Source: Acinetobacter sp. ASP199
Lineage (GTDB): Bacteria > Pseudomonadota > Gammaproteobacteria > Pseudomonadales > Moraxellaceae
Assembly (NCBI RefSeq): GCF_022700675.1
Contig: NZ_CP062182.1
Coordinates: 1,488,001 to 1,552,000 of the forward strand
Length of the DNA stretch: 64,000 bases
Direction: 5' to 3'
Part shown: positions 43,705-52,051 of the stretch, piece by piece
How positions within the stretch are numbered: position 1 is the first letter of the stretch
Layout: each line of letters starts with the position of its first letter
The notes under the pieces: model-generated
Database searches by the model: none
Told to the model about the DNA's origin: nothing
Seen by the model: only the letters and a program-made list of their open reading frames with translations
Position numbers and translations under genes: made by a program

Positions 43705-43731
43705 AAAAAAGACCGCTTAAGCGGTCTTTTT
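43705..43731. terminator. Bidirectional terminator after NACHT and carboxylase genes
   Basis: Stem AAAAAAGACCGCTT / AAGCGGTCTTTTT, a palindrome with T-runs on both strands, between the convergent NACHT gene and carboxylase operon. Confidence 0.88.
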
Positions 43732-43743
43732 ATATCTAACTCA

Positions 43744-46700
43744 CTAAGCCACTGGCGCCAACGTAAACAACACCTGCCCCGTCTTCACCGTTTGCCCTTT
43801 TTCAATGGTAATTGCATCGACACGCATACGCTCAGGTGCAATAATCGGAATCTCAATTTTCATCGCTTCAATTACTGCAAGCGTTGCACCTTCTTCCACA
43901 ATATCACCCGACTGACATTCAATTTTCCAAATTGAACCCGGCATATGCGACTCCACCGCACAACCACCGTCTGGGATTTCAACACCTTCACCATCATCCA
44001 CAGCATCTAGGCTTTCAGACACATATTCCGCAAGCCCTGCTTCATGCCAACGTTTACGTTCAGCATCAAAGTTGGCTTGTTGTACCGCTTTAAATGCCGA
44101 GATCGACTCTTGGTTTTCGGTTAAGAAATCATTGTATTCCTTTAGATTCAATACACCTTCTTCAATACGTAGTTTTAAACGACCTGCTTTAAAGTCCTCA
44201 CGCATTTGCATGAGTTCCGCTTCAGACACTTCATAGAACTTAATTTGGTCAAAGAAGCGCAGTAACCACGGCATACCTTGCTCAAAATCAGGGTTTCTAC
44301 GGTAGCGTGACCACATTTGCGAAGTACGACCGACAAACTGATAACCACCCGGACCTTCCATACCGTATACGCACATATACGCACCGCCAATGCCGACGGC
44401 ATTTTCAGGTGTCCATGTCCGTGCAGGGTTATATTTGGTCGTCACCAAACGCTGACGCGGATCAAGCGGGGTTGCTACAGGCGCACCTAAATACACATCG
44501 CCCAAGCCCATGACCAAATAACTCGCGTTATAGACCACATCTTTCACGGCTTGTTTGTCTTTTAAACCATTAATACGACGGATAAATTCGATATTGTCCG
44601 GACACCATGGTGCGTCAGGACGCACAGTTTGCATATAACGTTCTGTTGCCAGTTGAGTTTGTGAATCTTCCCACGCCAGCGGTAAATACACAGTACGTGA
44701 TGGCACTTGCATTTCAGTGACATCAGGCAGTTGTTCTTCTGCCACTTGAAGCAAACGCAATAAATCCAGCTGATCGAGTTGGATCGAATCAAAATGAATT
44801 TGTAGTGAACGAATCCCCGGTGTCAGGTCAATAATGCCTTGAATGTTTTGATCTTTGACCCATTGCATCAGTGCATGAATACGGAAACGTAGGTTTAAAT
44901 CTAAAACGAGTTCGCCATATTCAACGAGCATATAGTTATTGCCGGCGGGACGATACACCACATCAGGTGTACCATTTTGACCTTTTAAAGTATCTAGAAT
45001 GGCAGATTTTAAGGTGCTGATTTCAGAATAGAAAGACTCATCAAAAGTCACCGCTTGTGTATCTTCAGCAGTTAATTGTGCATGATATTTTTCATTCAGC
45101 AGTTTGGCTTGATGATAGCTCACAGGCACAAATTTGACTTTATCACCGGCTTTTAGCTGACCTAATTTCCAAAGCTCAGAATTAATCACCACCGCAGGAC
45201 AGACAAAACCACCAAGACTTGGACCATCTGGCCCGAGAATAATCGGCATATCACCCGTAAAGTCGATTGCACCAATGGCGTATGCATTGTCATGAATATT
45301 CGATGGATGCAGACCCGCTTCACCACCGTCCTGACGTGCCCATTCAGGTTTTGGACCAATCAAACGGATACCGGTACGGCTTGAGTTAAAGTGAATTTCA
45401 AACTCGTTGGCAAAGAAGGTATCAATGTCGTTTTTGGTAAAGAAATCAGGCGCACCATGTGGACCATACATCACCGCAATCTCCCAAGTGTTTGAGAATG
45501 TCGGGATTTGATCATCACTTAATGCTTTCACTTCATCGGATGTAAATGCTGTGATTGGAAGCATATCGCCAATCAATAAATTACGTCCTGCATGACCACC
45601 AAATTGACCTAGGGTAAAGGTCGCTTGAGAGCCTAAATATTCAGGGACATTCAGACCGCCTTTAATCCCAATGTAGGTACGGCAACCGGTGGCGATCTTG
45701 CCACATTTGAGTACCTGACCTTTACGCACATTTACGGTCTGCCACATTGGTACAGCCACGCCATCCAAGGTCGATGGCATATCACCACCTGCCAATACAA
45801 TTTGGCTGTCACAATGGAATTTTAAGCTTGGACCTTGTAGGGTACATTCAAGCCCTGCGGTATTTGGTGCATTGCCTAATAGTTGGTTCGCGACATTTAA
45901 AGACAACGGATCAATCGCACCTGATGGCGGAACACCGACATCCCAATAACCCAAACGACCTGTGACATCTTGCACGGCGGTTTGAATACCGGCTTGCAGA
46001 ACTTCAATCTTTTGAGTTTTCCATTCAAAGGTATTTAAAAAGCGTGTGGTTTGTGTGCCCGATTTAAATACATCGCAGTCGATAATGTTTTGTAGATATT
46101 CAAGATTGGTTTCAATGCCGGCAACTTGGGTTTTAGCGAGTGTATCGGTCATAGCTTGGATGGCAGATTCACGATCCTCCGCAGTCACAATGATTTTCGC
46201 AATCATCGGGTCATAGAAAGATGAAACGTTCGAGCCTGTTTCTACCCAAGTTTCATTACGCGCATTGGCATCAAACTCAACATGCGTGAGCAAGCCTGCA
46301 CTTGGCTGGAAGTTTTTGATTGGATCTTCAGCATAGAGACGTACTTGAATCGAATGCCCTTGAGATTCAAGTTTTGCTGTTGGAGCTTTCCAATCGCCAC
46401 TACCTAAAGTCACCATCCATTCCACTAAATCCACACCAAAGACTTGCTCAGTGACACCATGTTCGACTTGTAAACGTGTATTCACCTCTAAGAAGTAAAA
46501 CTCTTGCGTGTCGGTATCCATCACAAATTCAACTGTACCTGCCGAGCGGTAATTTACCGATTGCATCAATTGAATTGCGACATTTTGAATATAGGCACGT
46601 TGTTCATCGTTGAGATGTGGTGCAGGCGTTTCCTCAATCACTTTTTGGTTACGACGTTGTACTGAACAATCACGCTCGCCCAGTGCTAGCACCAAACCAT

Positions 46701-47364
46701 TGCCATCACCAAAAATTTGCACTTCGATATGACGGGCATTTTGCACAAACTTTTCGAGGTATAAACCTGCATCTTTAAAGTTGGCTTGGGCTAAATAGGA
46801 CACAGTTGTGTATGCATCTTTCAGTTCTTCTGCATTCCACACCAAACGCATACCGATGCCGCCACCACCTGCGGTACTTTTGAGCATCACAGGATAGCCA
46901 ATACGTTCCGCTTCAAGTAGTGCTTCAGCGTCATCAGCGAGTAATTGACTACCCGGCAATAACGGTACATTGGCTTGAATGGCCAATTCACGTGCGGTGT
47001 GTTTTAAACCAAAGGCTTTCATCTGTTCGGCATTTGGACCTAAGAACACAATACCTTGCGCTTCACAAAGATTACAAAACTCCGCATTTTCAGAGAGGAA
47101 GCCGTAGCCCGGATGTATGGCTTGTACGCCTGTTTGTTTGGCAACTTCTAAAATTTTATCGACATTGAGATAACTTTGGCTTGCAGGTGCATCACCAATA
47201 AACACGGCTTCATCCGCTAAAGTCACATGCAATGAATCACGGTCGGCTTCTGAATAGACCGCAACCGATTGAATACCGAGTTTTTTAAGCGTGCGAATGA
47301 CACGACATGCAATTGCACCACGGTTGGCGATGAGAACTTTATTAAACCCTGATTTTAAAGTCAT
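43744..47364 (-). CDS. Biotin-dependent guanidine (urea-type) carboxylase
   Basis: A 1206-residue enzyme started at the ATG with GAGGT upstream, five bases after the preceding gene. Domains: biotin carboxylase (~1-450; KVLIANRGAIACRVIRT, KSTAGGGGIGMR), then the KipI/KipA-like carboxyltransferase halves (~460-1080; GGYQFVGRTSQMW near the C-terminal end), then biotin carboxyl carrier (~1135-1206) with biotinyl Lys in IEAMKIE. Such proteins are annotated urea carboxylase, but those beside the two associated proteins and under a guanidine-I riboswitch have been shown to carboxylate guanidine. The product is deiminated to allophanate, which AtzF hydrolyses. Confidence 0.93.
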   Translation of the reverse strand: MTLKSGFNKVLIANRGAIACRVIRTLKKLGIQSVAVYSEADRDSLHVTLADEAVFIGDAPASQSYLNVDKILEVAKQTGVQAIHPGYGFLSENAEFCNLCEAQGIVFLGPNAEQMKAFGLKHTARELAIQANVPLLPGSQLLADDAEALLEAERIGYPVMLKSTAGGGGIGMRLVWNAEELKDAYTTVSYLAQANFKDAGLYLEKFVQNARHIEVQIFGDGNGLVLALGERDCSVQRRNQKVIEETPAPHLNDEQRAYIQNVAIQLMQSVNYRSAGTVEFVMDTDTQEFYFLEVNTRLQVEHGVTEQVFGVDLVEWMVTLGSGDWKAPTAKLESQGHSIQVRLYAEDPIKNFQPSAGLLTHVEFDANARNETWVETGSNVSSFYDPMIAKIIVTAEDRESAIQAMTDTLAKTQVAGIETNLEYLQNIIDCDVFKSGTQTTRFLNTFEWKTQKIEVLQAGIQTAVQDVTGRLGYWDVGVPPSGAIDPLSLNVANQLLGNAPNTAGLECTLQGPSLKFHCDSQIVLAGGDMPSTLDGVAVPMWQTVNVRKGQVLKCGKIATGCRTYIGIKGGLNVPEYLGSQATFTLGQFGGHAGRNLLIGDMLPITAFTSDEVKALSDDQIPTFSNTWEIAVMYGPHGAPDFFTKNDIDTFFANEFEIHFNSSRTGIRLIGPKPEWARQDGGEAGLHPSNIHDNAYAIGAIDFTGDMPIILGPDGPSLGGFVCPAVVINSELWKLGQLKAGDKVKFVPVSYHQAKLLNEKYHAQLTAEDTQAVTFDESFYSEISTLKSAILDTLKGQNGTPDVVYRPAGNNYMLVEYGELVLDLNLRFRIHALMQWVKDQNIQGIIDLTPGIRSLQIHFDSIQLDQLDLLRLLQVAEEQLPDVTEMQVPSRTVYLPLAWEDSQTQLATERYMQTVRPDAPWCPDNIEFIRRINGLKDKQAVKDVVYNASYLVMGLGDVYLGAPVATPLDPRQRLVTTKYNPARTWTPENAVGIGGAYMCVYGMEGPGGYQFVGRTSQMWSRYRRNPDFEQGMPWLLRFFDQIKFYEVSEAELMQMREDFKAGRLKLRIEEGVLNLKEYNDFLTENQESISAFKAVQQANFDAERKRWHEAGLAEYVSESLDAVDDGEGVEIPDGGCAVESHMPGSIWKIECQSGDIVEEGATLAVIEAMKIEIPIIAPERMRVDAITIEKGQTVKTGQVLFTLAPVA

Positions 47365-47368
47365 AGTC

Positions 47369-48019
47369 TTATACCTCGCCTTCACGGACAATCAGTTGAA
47401 TTTTGGTTGGGTTATAGGCATTACATGGGTTATTCAATTGTGGGCAGTTGGAGATCAGCACAATCAAATCCATCTCAGCTTTGATTTCGACATATTTGCC
47501 CGGTGCAGAAATACCATCATCAAATTTCAGGTGACCGTCCGAAGTTACAGGCACATTCATAAAGAAGTTAATATTTGGCCCAATATGTCGCACGTTTAAG
47601 CCATGCTTTTTGGCAATCGGATGTTGTGACAACGCAATCATGAAATTGTTACGGCAACTGTGCATTGGGTATTTGTCATGGGCATAGCGCACTGTGTTAC
47701 TTTCACATGAACATGCACCGCCGAGTGTGTCATGACGACCGCAGTTGTCATCGTTGATGGTGGCGATTTTATTGCCAAAGTTTGTGTATAACGTTGTGCC
47801 TTTTTCTAGGTAGATTTGACGGTTCATCGCCAACGTATCGGCTGCGCTATAACGTTCTTCGGGGTTTGATGCCGAGATAAACAGCGTATCCACTGCCTGA
47901 TTGCCTTCTAAATCCACAATACGGAAATACTGTCCTTTTTTGACTTCGCACATCCATGCTTCACCAGCAGGACATACTTCACTAAGGACTGATTTTTCTA
48001 GGTTTACAAGTGCAGTCAT
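47369..48019 (-). CDS. Urea carboxylase-associated protein 2 (carboxyguanidine deiminase subunit)
   Basis: A 216-residue DUF1989 protein (QYFRIVDLEGNQAVDTLFI; DDNCGRHDTLGGACSCESN; PMHSCRNNFM). Members of this pair were shown to form a carboxyguanidine deiminase producing allophanate and ammonia. Cys residues in the GGACSCES and HSCRNN segments are candidates for metal or catalysis. Start chosen at Met3, seven bases after GGGGA. Eleven bases separate it from its partner gene. Confidence 0.88.
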   Translation of the reverse strand: MTALVNLEKSVLSEVCPAGEAWMCEVKKGQYFRIVDLEGNQAVDTLFISASNPEERYSAADTLAMNRQIYLEKGTTLYTNFGNKIATINDDNCGRHDTLGGACSCESNTVRYAHDKYPMHSCRNNFMIALSQHPIAKKHGLNVRHIGPNINFFMNVPVTSDGHLKFDDGISAPGKYVEIKAEMDLIVLISNCPQLNNPCNAYNPTKIQLIVREGEV

Positions 48020-48030
48020 GATCATTCCCC

Positions 48031-48768
48031 TTAAGCAGTTAAAGCGTAGTAGCGGTTATTATTTTGGAATGCACGCTGATTTTGCGGGCATGAATCACGG
48101 CAGACATCGGTCTCGCCTAAAGGCAATGCTTTAAATAGTGATAGTTGAATATCGGCAGGCGCATATTCAGTCGAATTATCCAAGGCATGTGGTGCGCTAG
48201 ATAAAAACACCAAACAATCCATTTCAAAGCGTAGCTCAATCACTTGATTGCTATTGTCAGATGCGACATAAGACAAGTTGCCGTTGTCATCAGGTTGCAC
48301 TTTGGAAAAGAGATTTAAGGTATTGCTAAGATCTGTTACTGATAAACCAAATTTGGTCATCTCGAGTAATAAACTGTCTTTGCCATTGCGGTACATGTCG
48401 TTACGCGCATCTTGAAACGTTTGAGTGCCAAACTGTTGTTCGATTTGCTGTGCAGTACTTGGCGCACAAAATGCATCATTCCAACCGTGATCATCTTTCA
48501 CAATGGAAAGCATCGCACGTCCAAGATCAGACGCTAAAATATGCCCTGTGCTTAAAAATGCGGTGTGTTGAGCTTTTAAGCTGTCTGGCATGTTATAGGC
48601 TTCAAGCTTGTCTTCGCTATTCACACAAAACAGTGAAACATTGACATTTGTGCCTAAAGATTTGAGTTGTAAAACTGCGCCACGCTGAATGCGTGCTGAC
48701 CAATGGTGTCCACCCGGTAAACGTTCAGTCCAAAGGACTTGATCTTCGTGATAAGTTATTGTGCTCAT
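48031..48768 (-). CDS. Urea carboxylase-associated protein 1 (carboxyguanidine deiminase subunit)
   Basis: A 245-residue DUF1989 paralogue of the following gene (LPGGHHWSARIQRGAVLQL; DHGWNDAFCAPS; FLSSAPHALDNST). It is the first gene of the carboxylase operon, 29 bases after the riboswitch. Met at 48768 is preferred (GGATGG upstream), with an alternative ATG two codons earlier. Probable heteromeric partner of protein 2. Confidence 0.88.
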   Translation of the reverse strand: MSTITYHEDQVLWTERLPGGHHWSARIQRGAVLQLKSLGTNVNVSLFCVNSEDKLEAYNMPDSLKAQHTAFLSTGHILASDLGRAMLSIVKDDHGWNDAFCAPSTAQQIEQQFGTQTFQDARNDMYRNGKDSLLLEMTKFGLSVTDLSNTLNLFSKVQPDDNGNLSYVASDNSNQVIELRFEMDCLVFLSSAPHALDNSTEYAPADIQLSLFKALPLGETDVCRDSCPQNQRAFQNNNRYYALTA

Positions 48769-48796
48769 GTGCATCCATCCCAATCTTTTTACGGTT

Positions 48797-48897
48797 TACC
48801 TCCCGGGCTTTTATCCCTCCGTGTAGCTTGGGTTTGAACAAACCTAGCCGTGAACTCTCGGTCTCAGTCACATTCTTTTTGAATGTCGGAACCCTAG
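48797..48897 (-). promoter_or_regulatory. Guanidine-I riboswitch (ykkC type)
   Basis: The minus strand contains the conserved blocks in order: CTAGGGTTCCG, the P1b hairpin ACATTC/GAATGT, ACCGAGAG, then ACACGGAGGGATAAAAGCC followed by CGGGAGGT. These are signature segments of the guanidine-I riboswitch. It starts ~15 nt after the predicted sigma-54 transcription start. The downstream space (29 nt to the gene) contains no terminator-like U-run, so control is more likely at translation initiation or through an alternative fold not resolved here. Confidence 0.93.
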
Positions 48898-48922
48898 ATC
48901 ACTTTATGATTGAATAGGTAGA

Positions 48923-48938
48923 TGCAAAGGCTGTGCCA
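48923..48938 (-). promoter_or_regulatory. Putative sigma-54 promoter of the guanidine carboxylase operon
   Basis: Minus-strand TGGCACAGCCTTTGCA has perfect TGGCAC -24 and TTTGCA -12 elements with GG-N10-GC. Predicted start ~48912. Confidence 0.8.
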
Positions 48939-48943
48939 AAACA

Positions 48944-48971
48944 GTATTACGATTTTCCATACTTGTAATAC
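48944..48971 (-). promoter_or_regulatory. Perfect NikR-like palindromic operator upstream of the carboxylase promoter
   Basis: GTATTA-N16-TAATAC, a perfect palindrome that extends to GTATTAC-N14-GTAATAC. It lies just upstream of the -24 element (about -32 to -59), unlike the two related sites that overlap transcription starts. Confidence 0.65.
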
Positions 48972-49099
48972 TCAAAATGAGCAAAAAGAGGTCATCCTGG
49001 TTGTGAAATCGAAATCCGACACTGTATTTGCACCTAAACTGAACTTTTTATCTACTCGATAAAGTCTGATAATACGACCAACAGGAAAATGGATGCGCT

Positions 49100-49810
49100 A
49101 TGTTTAAAGATAAAAAATTGGTCTGTTTTGATTTGGATGGCACCTTGATCGATTCCGTAGGCATCTGGAATCAGGTCGATGCTGCATTAATTCAAGAATT
49201 ATCAAATATTGAAGTTGATCATCATACTCTTCAGCAGCAGCGCGATACGCAGCTGAATAAGTTTCGGCAGTCTGCTGATCCCTATCTGGAATATTGTGCT
49301 TATCTGAATGAATTTTATGCTTTTGATTTAACCAAAGAACAAGTAAAGTCACACCGTTATGCCATTTCACGGCATTTTCTCGATCATGTGGTGGAGCTGA
49401 AACCGCAAGCTGAAATTTTGATTCAGGCCTTGAAACAACGTGGTATTCAACTGGCGCTGACCACCACGACAAGTTTATATAATATTCACCGTTATCAAGA
49501 AAATAACAAACTCATCAATAACAAAATTGATTTCGCCAACGATTTTTCATTGATGTTAACGCGTGAAAATGTCGACAACATCAAGCCTCATCCAGAGGTG
49601 TATTTAAAGGCACTGCAACATTTTGATCTAAAGCCAGAACAATGCCTGATTATTGAAGATTCGCTCATTGGTGTGGAAGCGGCAAATCATGCTGGCATCG
49701 ATGTCGTGGCCATCTATGATCAATATTCGGCACATGAAATAGATGAAATTCGTACGAAAACGGATTATTTTGTTGAAGATTTTGCAGCGTTATTAAGTTC
49801 TTTAAACTAA
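49100..49810 (+). CDS. HAD-superfamily hydrolase (paralogue 1)
   Basis: A 236-residue phosphatase of HAD subfamily IA: motif I FDLDGTLID (~residues 9-17), motif II ALTTTTS, motif III KPHPEVYL, motif IV IIEDSLIGVEAA. Probable small phosphometabolite phosphatase; substrate unknown. A close paralogue of the same length lies at 57576-58286, and both are followed by convergent copies of the same lipoprotein gene. Confidence 0.85.
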   Translation: MFKDKKLVCFDLDGTLIDSVGIWNQVDAALIQELSNIEVDHHTLQQQRDTQLNKFRQSADPYLEYCAYLNEFYAFDLTKEQVKSHRYAISRHFLDHVVELKPQAEILIQALKQRGIQLALTTTTSLYNIHRYQENNKLINNKIDFANDFSLMLTRENVDNIKPHPEVYLKALQHFDLKPEQCLIIEDSLIGVEAANHAGIDVVAIYDQYSAHEIDEIRTKTDYFVEDFAALLSSLN

Positions 49811-49812
49811 AA

Positions 49813-49848
49813 AAAAGATGTCATGAATCATAGATTTCATGACATCTT
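49813..49848. terminator. Hairpin after HAD paralogue 1
   Basis: Stem AAGATGTCATGAA / TTCATGACATCTT between the convergent HAD and lipoprotein genes. A related hairpin follows the second copy. Confidence 0.7.
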
Positions 49849-49886
49849 ATAGAGATACATTGTTTGTTAATTATTGCTTTTATGGG

Positions 49887-50228
49887 TTATTTGGCTTTTT
49901 TATAGATTGAGCCTGAGCCGGCCAGATTGCCGGTTTTCTCGTCAATTGCAAAATCCACGACGCCTGCACCTGCGTTTACTTCAAGGAAACCATTCTTGCC
50001 GACTGATGCAGGAACAGGATTTTTCTTTTCAGTTTTACCCGTCTCTTTATCTTTTAAGGTATTGGTAAGGAAATAATTGTCCCCATTTTTGGCAATCACC
50101 AGTGCATTTTCAAGTTTCGGGTTTTCCAGCGTATTTTTCCAAGTCCCCTGATAATCTGGGGCTTCGGTAGTACAAGCAGTTAATAGCAATAATAATGGGA
50201 TGGCTGAAAAATATTGAAGATATTTCAA
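49887..50228 (-). CDS. Small lipoprotein (paralogue 1)
   Basis: A 113-residue lipoprotein using a TTG start (AAGG upstream) with lipobox LLTAC (Cys19). The mature domain (YQGTWKNTLENPKLENALVI... to GSGSIYKKAK) looks like a small beta-rich fold with a WxN and DxKTGNL pattern; function unknown. Paralogue at 58368-58718. Confidence 0.75.
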   Translation of the reverse strand: MKYLQYFSAIPLLLLLTACTTEAPDYQGTWKNTLENPKLENALVIAKNGDNYFLTNTLKDKETGKTEKKNPVPASVGKNGFLEVNAGAGVVDFAIDEKTGNLAGSGSIYKKAK

Positions 50229-50379
50229 AACTGAGACCTTGAGGGTTACGATGCGGTCATTATAGAAAGAACCCTCTTCAGGTTAAGCCAGATCTTGTTG
50301 ACAAAGCGTTTCAGCAATACTGCATCTGTTTTGCTGTGGTGATTTTTTGAAATTTTTGTACAGCTTTAATGAAGAAAGA

Positions 50380-50407
50380 AAAAAACCCATCACGAGATGG
50401 GTTTTTT
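50380..50407. terminator. Terminator of the CoA-transferase operon
   Basis: Stem AAAAAACCCATC / GATGGGTTTTTT with loop ACGA, placed 25 bases after the minus-strand CoA-transferase stop. Confidence 0.88.
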
Positions 50408-50431
50408 ATCACAGCTTATACCAATTTTGAT

Positions 50432-51931
50432 TTATGCAGTTTTCTGCATACTGCCGGTCTCTTCAAATTTTGCATGCCAAGACAAGGCTTCGTCAAGAAT
50501 ATGCGGGGTTTGTCCACCACGCTGGCAAGCACGTTCAAAGTAATCATTGAGGGCATCCCGATAATCTGGATGCGCACATAAATCGATAATCTTGCGGGCA
50601 CGTTCACGCGGAGCCAGACCACGCAAATCTGCCAGACCGTTTTCTGTCACCAATACATCAATATCGTGTTCGGTATGGTCAGTATGACTCACCATTGGCA
50701 CGACAGAAGAAATCGCTCCGCCTTTGGCCACAGACTTGGTCACGAAAATCGCCAGATGTGCATGACGGGTAAAGTCACCCGAACCGCCAATACCGTTCAT
50801 CATTTTGGTACCGGTGACATGGGTCGAATTGACGTTTCCGTAAATATCAAATTCCAGCGCCGTGTTAATGGCAATGATCCCCAAACGGCGGATCAGTTCA
50901 GGATTATTGGAAATTTCCTGTGGGCGCAGCACAATCTTGTCTTTGTATTTCTCAAAATTCTGCATCACATGTTTGGCACAAGAATCTGACAGGGTCATTG
51001 AACAGCCTGAAGCAAAAGTCATTTTGCCTGAATCAATCAATTCAAAGGTACAGTCCTGTAGGACTTCGGAATACATTTCCAGATGATGGAAATTTGAATG
51101 TTCAAAGCCTGAAAAAACAGCATTGGCAATAGAACCCACACCCGACTGTAGCGGACCCAGATTTTGCGGCAAACGCCCTGCTGCCACTTCACCTTCAAAG
51201 AACTGAATCAGATGTTTAGCAATCGATAACGTATCATCATCCGGATCATCCATATTGAAAGAGGTATCTGGAAGGTCATTCAGCACAATGGCAGAAATTT
51301 TTTCCGGACTGACCTGAATCCCCACTGTGCCAATCCGATCACCCGCATGAATTAGAGGAATCGGTGCACGGTTCGGACGGGCCTTTGGTACATAAATATC
51401 ATGTACGCCTTCCAGCACCGGATTGATGGTGTTATCAATTTCGATAATCACATGGTCTGCCATTTCCACAAAGTTCGCCGAGTTACCGCATGAACCGGTT
51501 GGAATAATCTGACCATCTTCAGTAATCGCCGTTGCTGCAATCACCGCCACATTAATACGCGGTAAGTTGTGATGACGAATGTTATCTGCCATTTCAGACA
51601 AATGCTGATCGATATACATCACTTCACCAGCATTGATGGATTTACGTAGACCCGGGTCAGCCTGATAAGGATAACGGCGCTCAATCGCATGGGCTTCATT
51701 TAGACGGCCATCAATTTTGTTGCCCAAGCTTGCACCTGTCGCCAGCGTTATTCTTAATGGGTGCTCTTTGGCATGTTCAGCCAGAGCCAACGGTACCGTT
51801 TTTGCCTCACCTGCACCACCAAAACCACTTAAACCGACTACAGCACCGTCTTGAATCAATTCAATCGCCTGTTCAGCAGACATGACTTTGTCGCGAAGGG
51901 AGACTAAGCGAATGCGATCTAAACCATTCAT
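50432..51931 (-). CDS. Acetyl-CoA hydrolase/succinate CoA-transferase family protein
   Basis: A 499-residue class I CoA transferase (AarC/ScpC/Cat1 family): AVVGLSGFGGAGEAKTVP at the N-terminus, GVGSIANAVFSGFEHSNF and GIGGSGDFTRHAHLAIF later, typical length ~500. It probably moves CoA between succinate and acetate or propionate. It lies downstream of a thiolase and an acyl-CoA dehydrogenase on the same strand, which suggests short-chain acyl-CoA turnover. Confidence 0.88.
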   Translation of the reverse strand: MNGLDRIRLVSLRDKVMSAEQAIELIQDGAVVGLSGFGGAGEAKTVPLALAEHAKEHPLRITLATGASLGNKIDGRLNEAHAIERRYPYQADPGLRKSINAGEVMYIDQHLSEMADNIRHHNLPRINVAVIAATAITEDGQIIPTGSCGNSANFVEMADHVIIEIDNTINPVLEGVHDIYVPKARPNRAPIPLIHAGDRIGTVGIQVSPEKISAIVLNDLPDTSFNMDDPDDDTLSIAKHLIQFFEGEVAAGRLPQNLGPLQSGVGSIANAVFSGFEHSNFHHLEMYSEVLQDCTFELIDSGKMTFASGCSMTLSDSCAKHVMQNFEKYKDKIVLRPQEISNNPELIRRLGIIAINTALEFDIYGNVNSTHVTGTKMMNGIGGSGDFTRHAHLAIFVTKSVAKGGAISSVVPMVSHTDHTEHDIDVLVTENGLADLRGLAPRERARKIIDLCAHPDYRDALNDYFERACQRGGQTPHILDEALSWHAKFEETGSMQKTA

Positions 51932-52051
51932 AATAAAAATCTCAAAAAAATAAACATATTTGTTGCCCCCATCCCAACGTGCTGGAATGGTGGCTGTTAT
52001 TGCTTATCGAATTCCAATTCGTTACTTATCGCTCTCCTGTACGGAGGCTTT

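Larger units (their letters stand above)
36330..43735. other. AT-rich accessory (defence) island interrupted by four IS copies
   Basis: From just after the OmpA gene to the terminator of the carboxylase operon, the sequence is AT-rich and holds small hypothetical genes, an Abi/HEPN gene with its RNA, a NACHT gene and four IS5-family copies. It separates two parts of the guanidine locus. I find no integrase or tRNA attachment site in it, so its mode of arrival is open. Confidence 0.6.
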
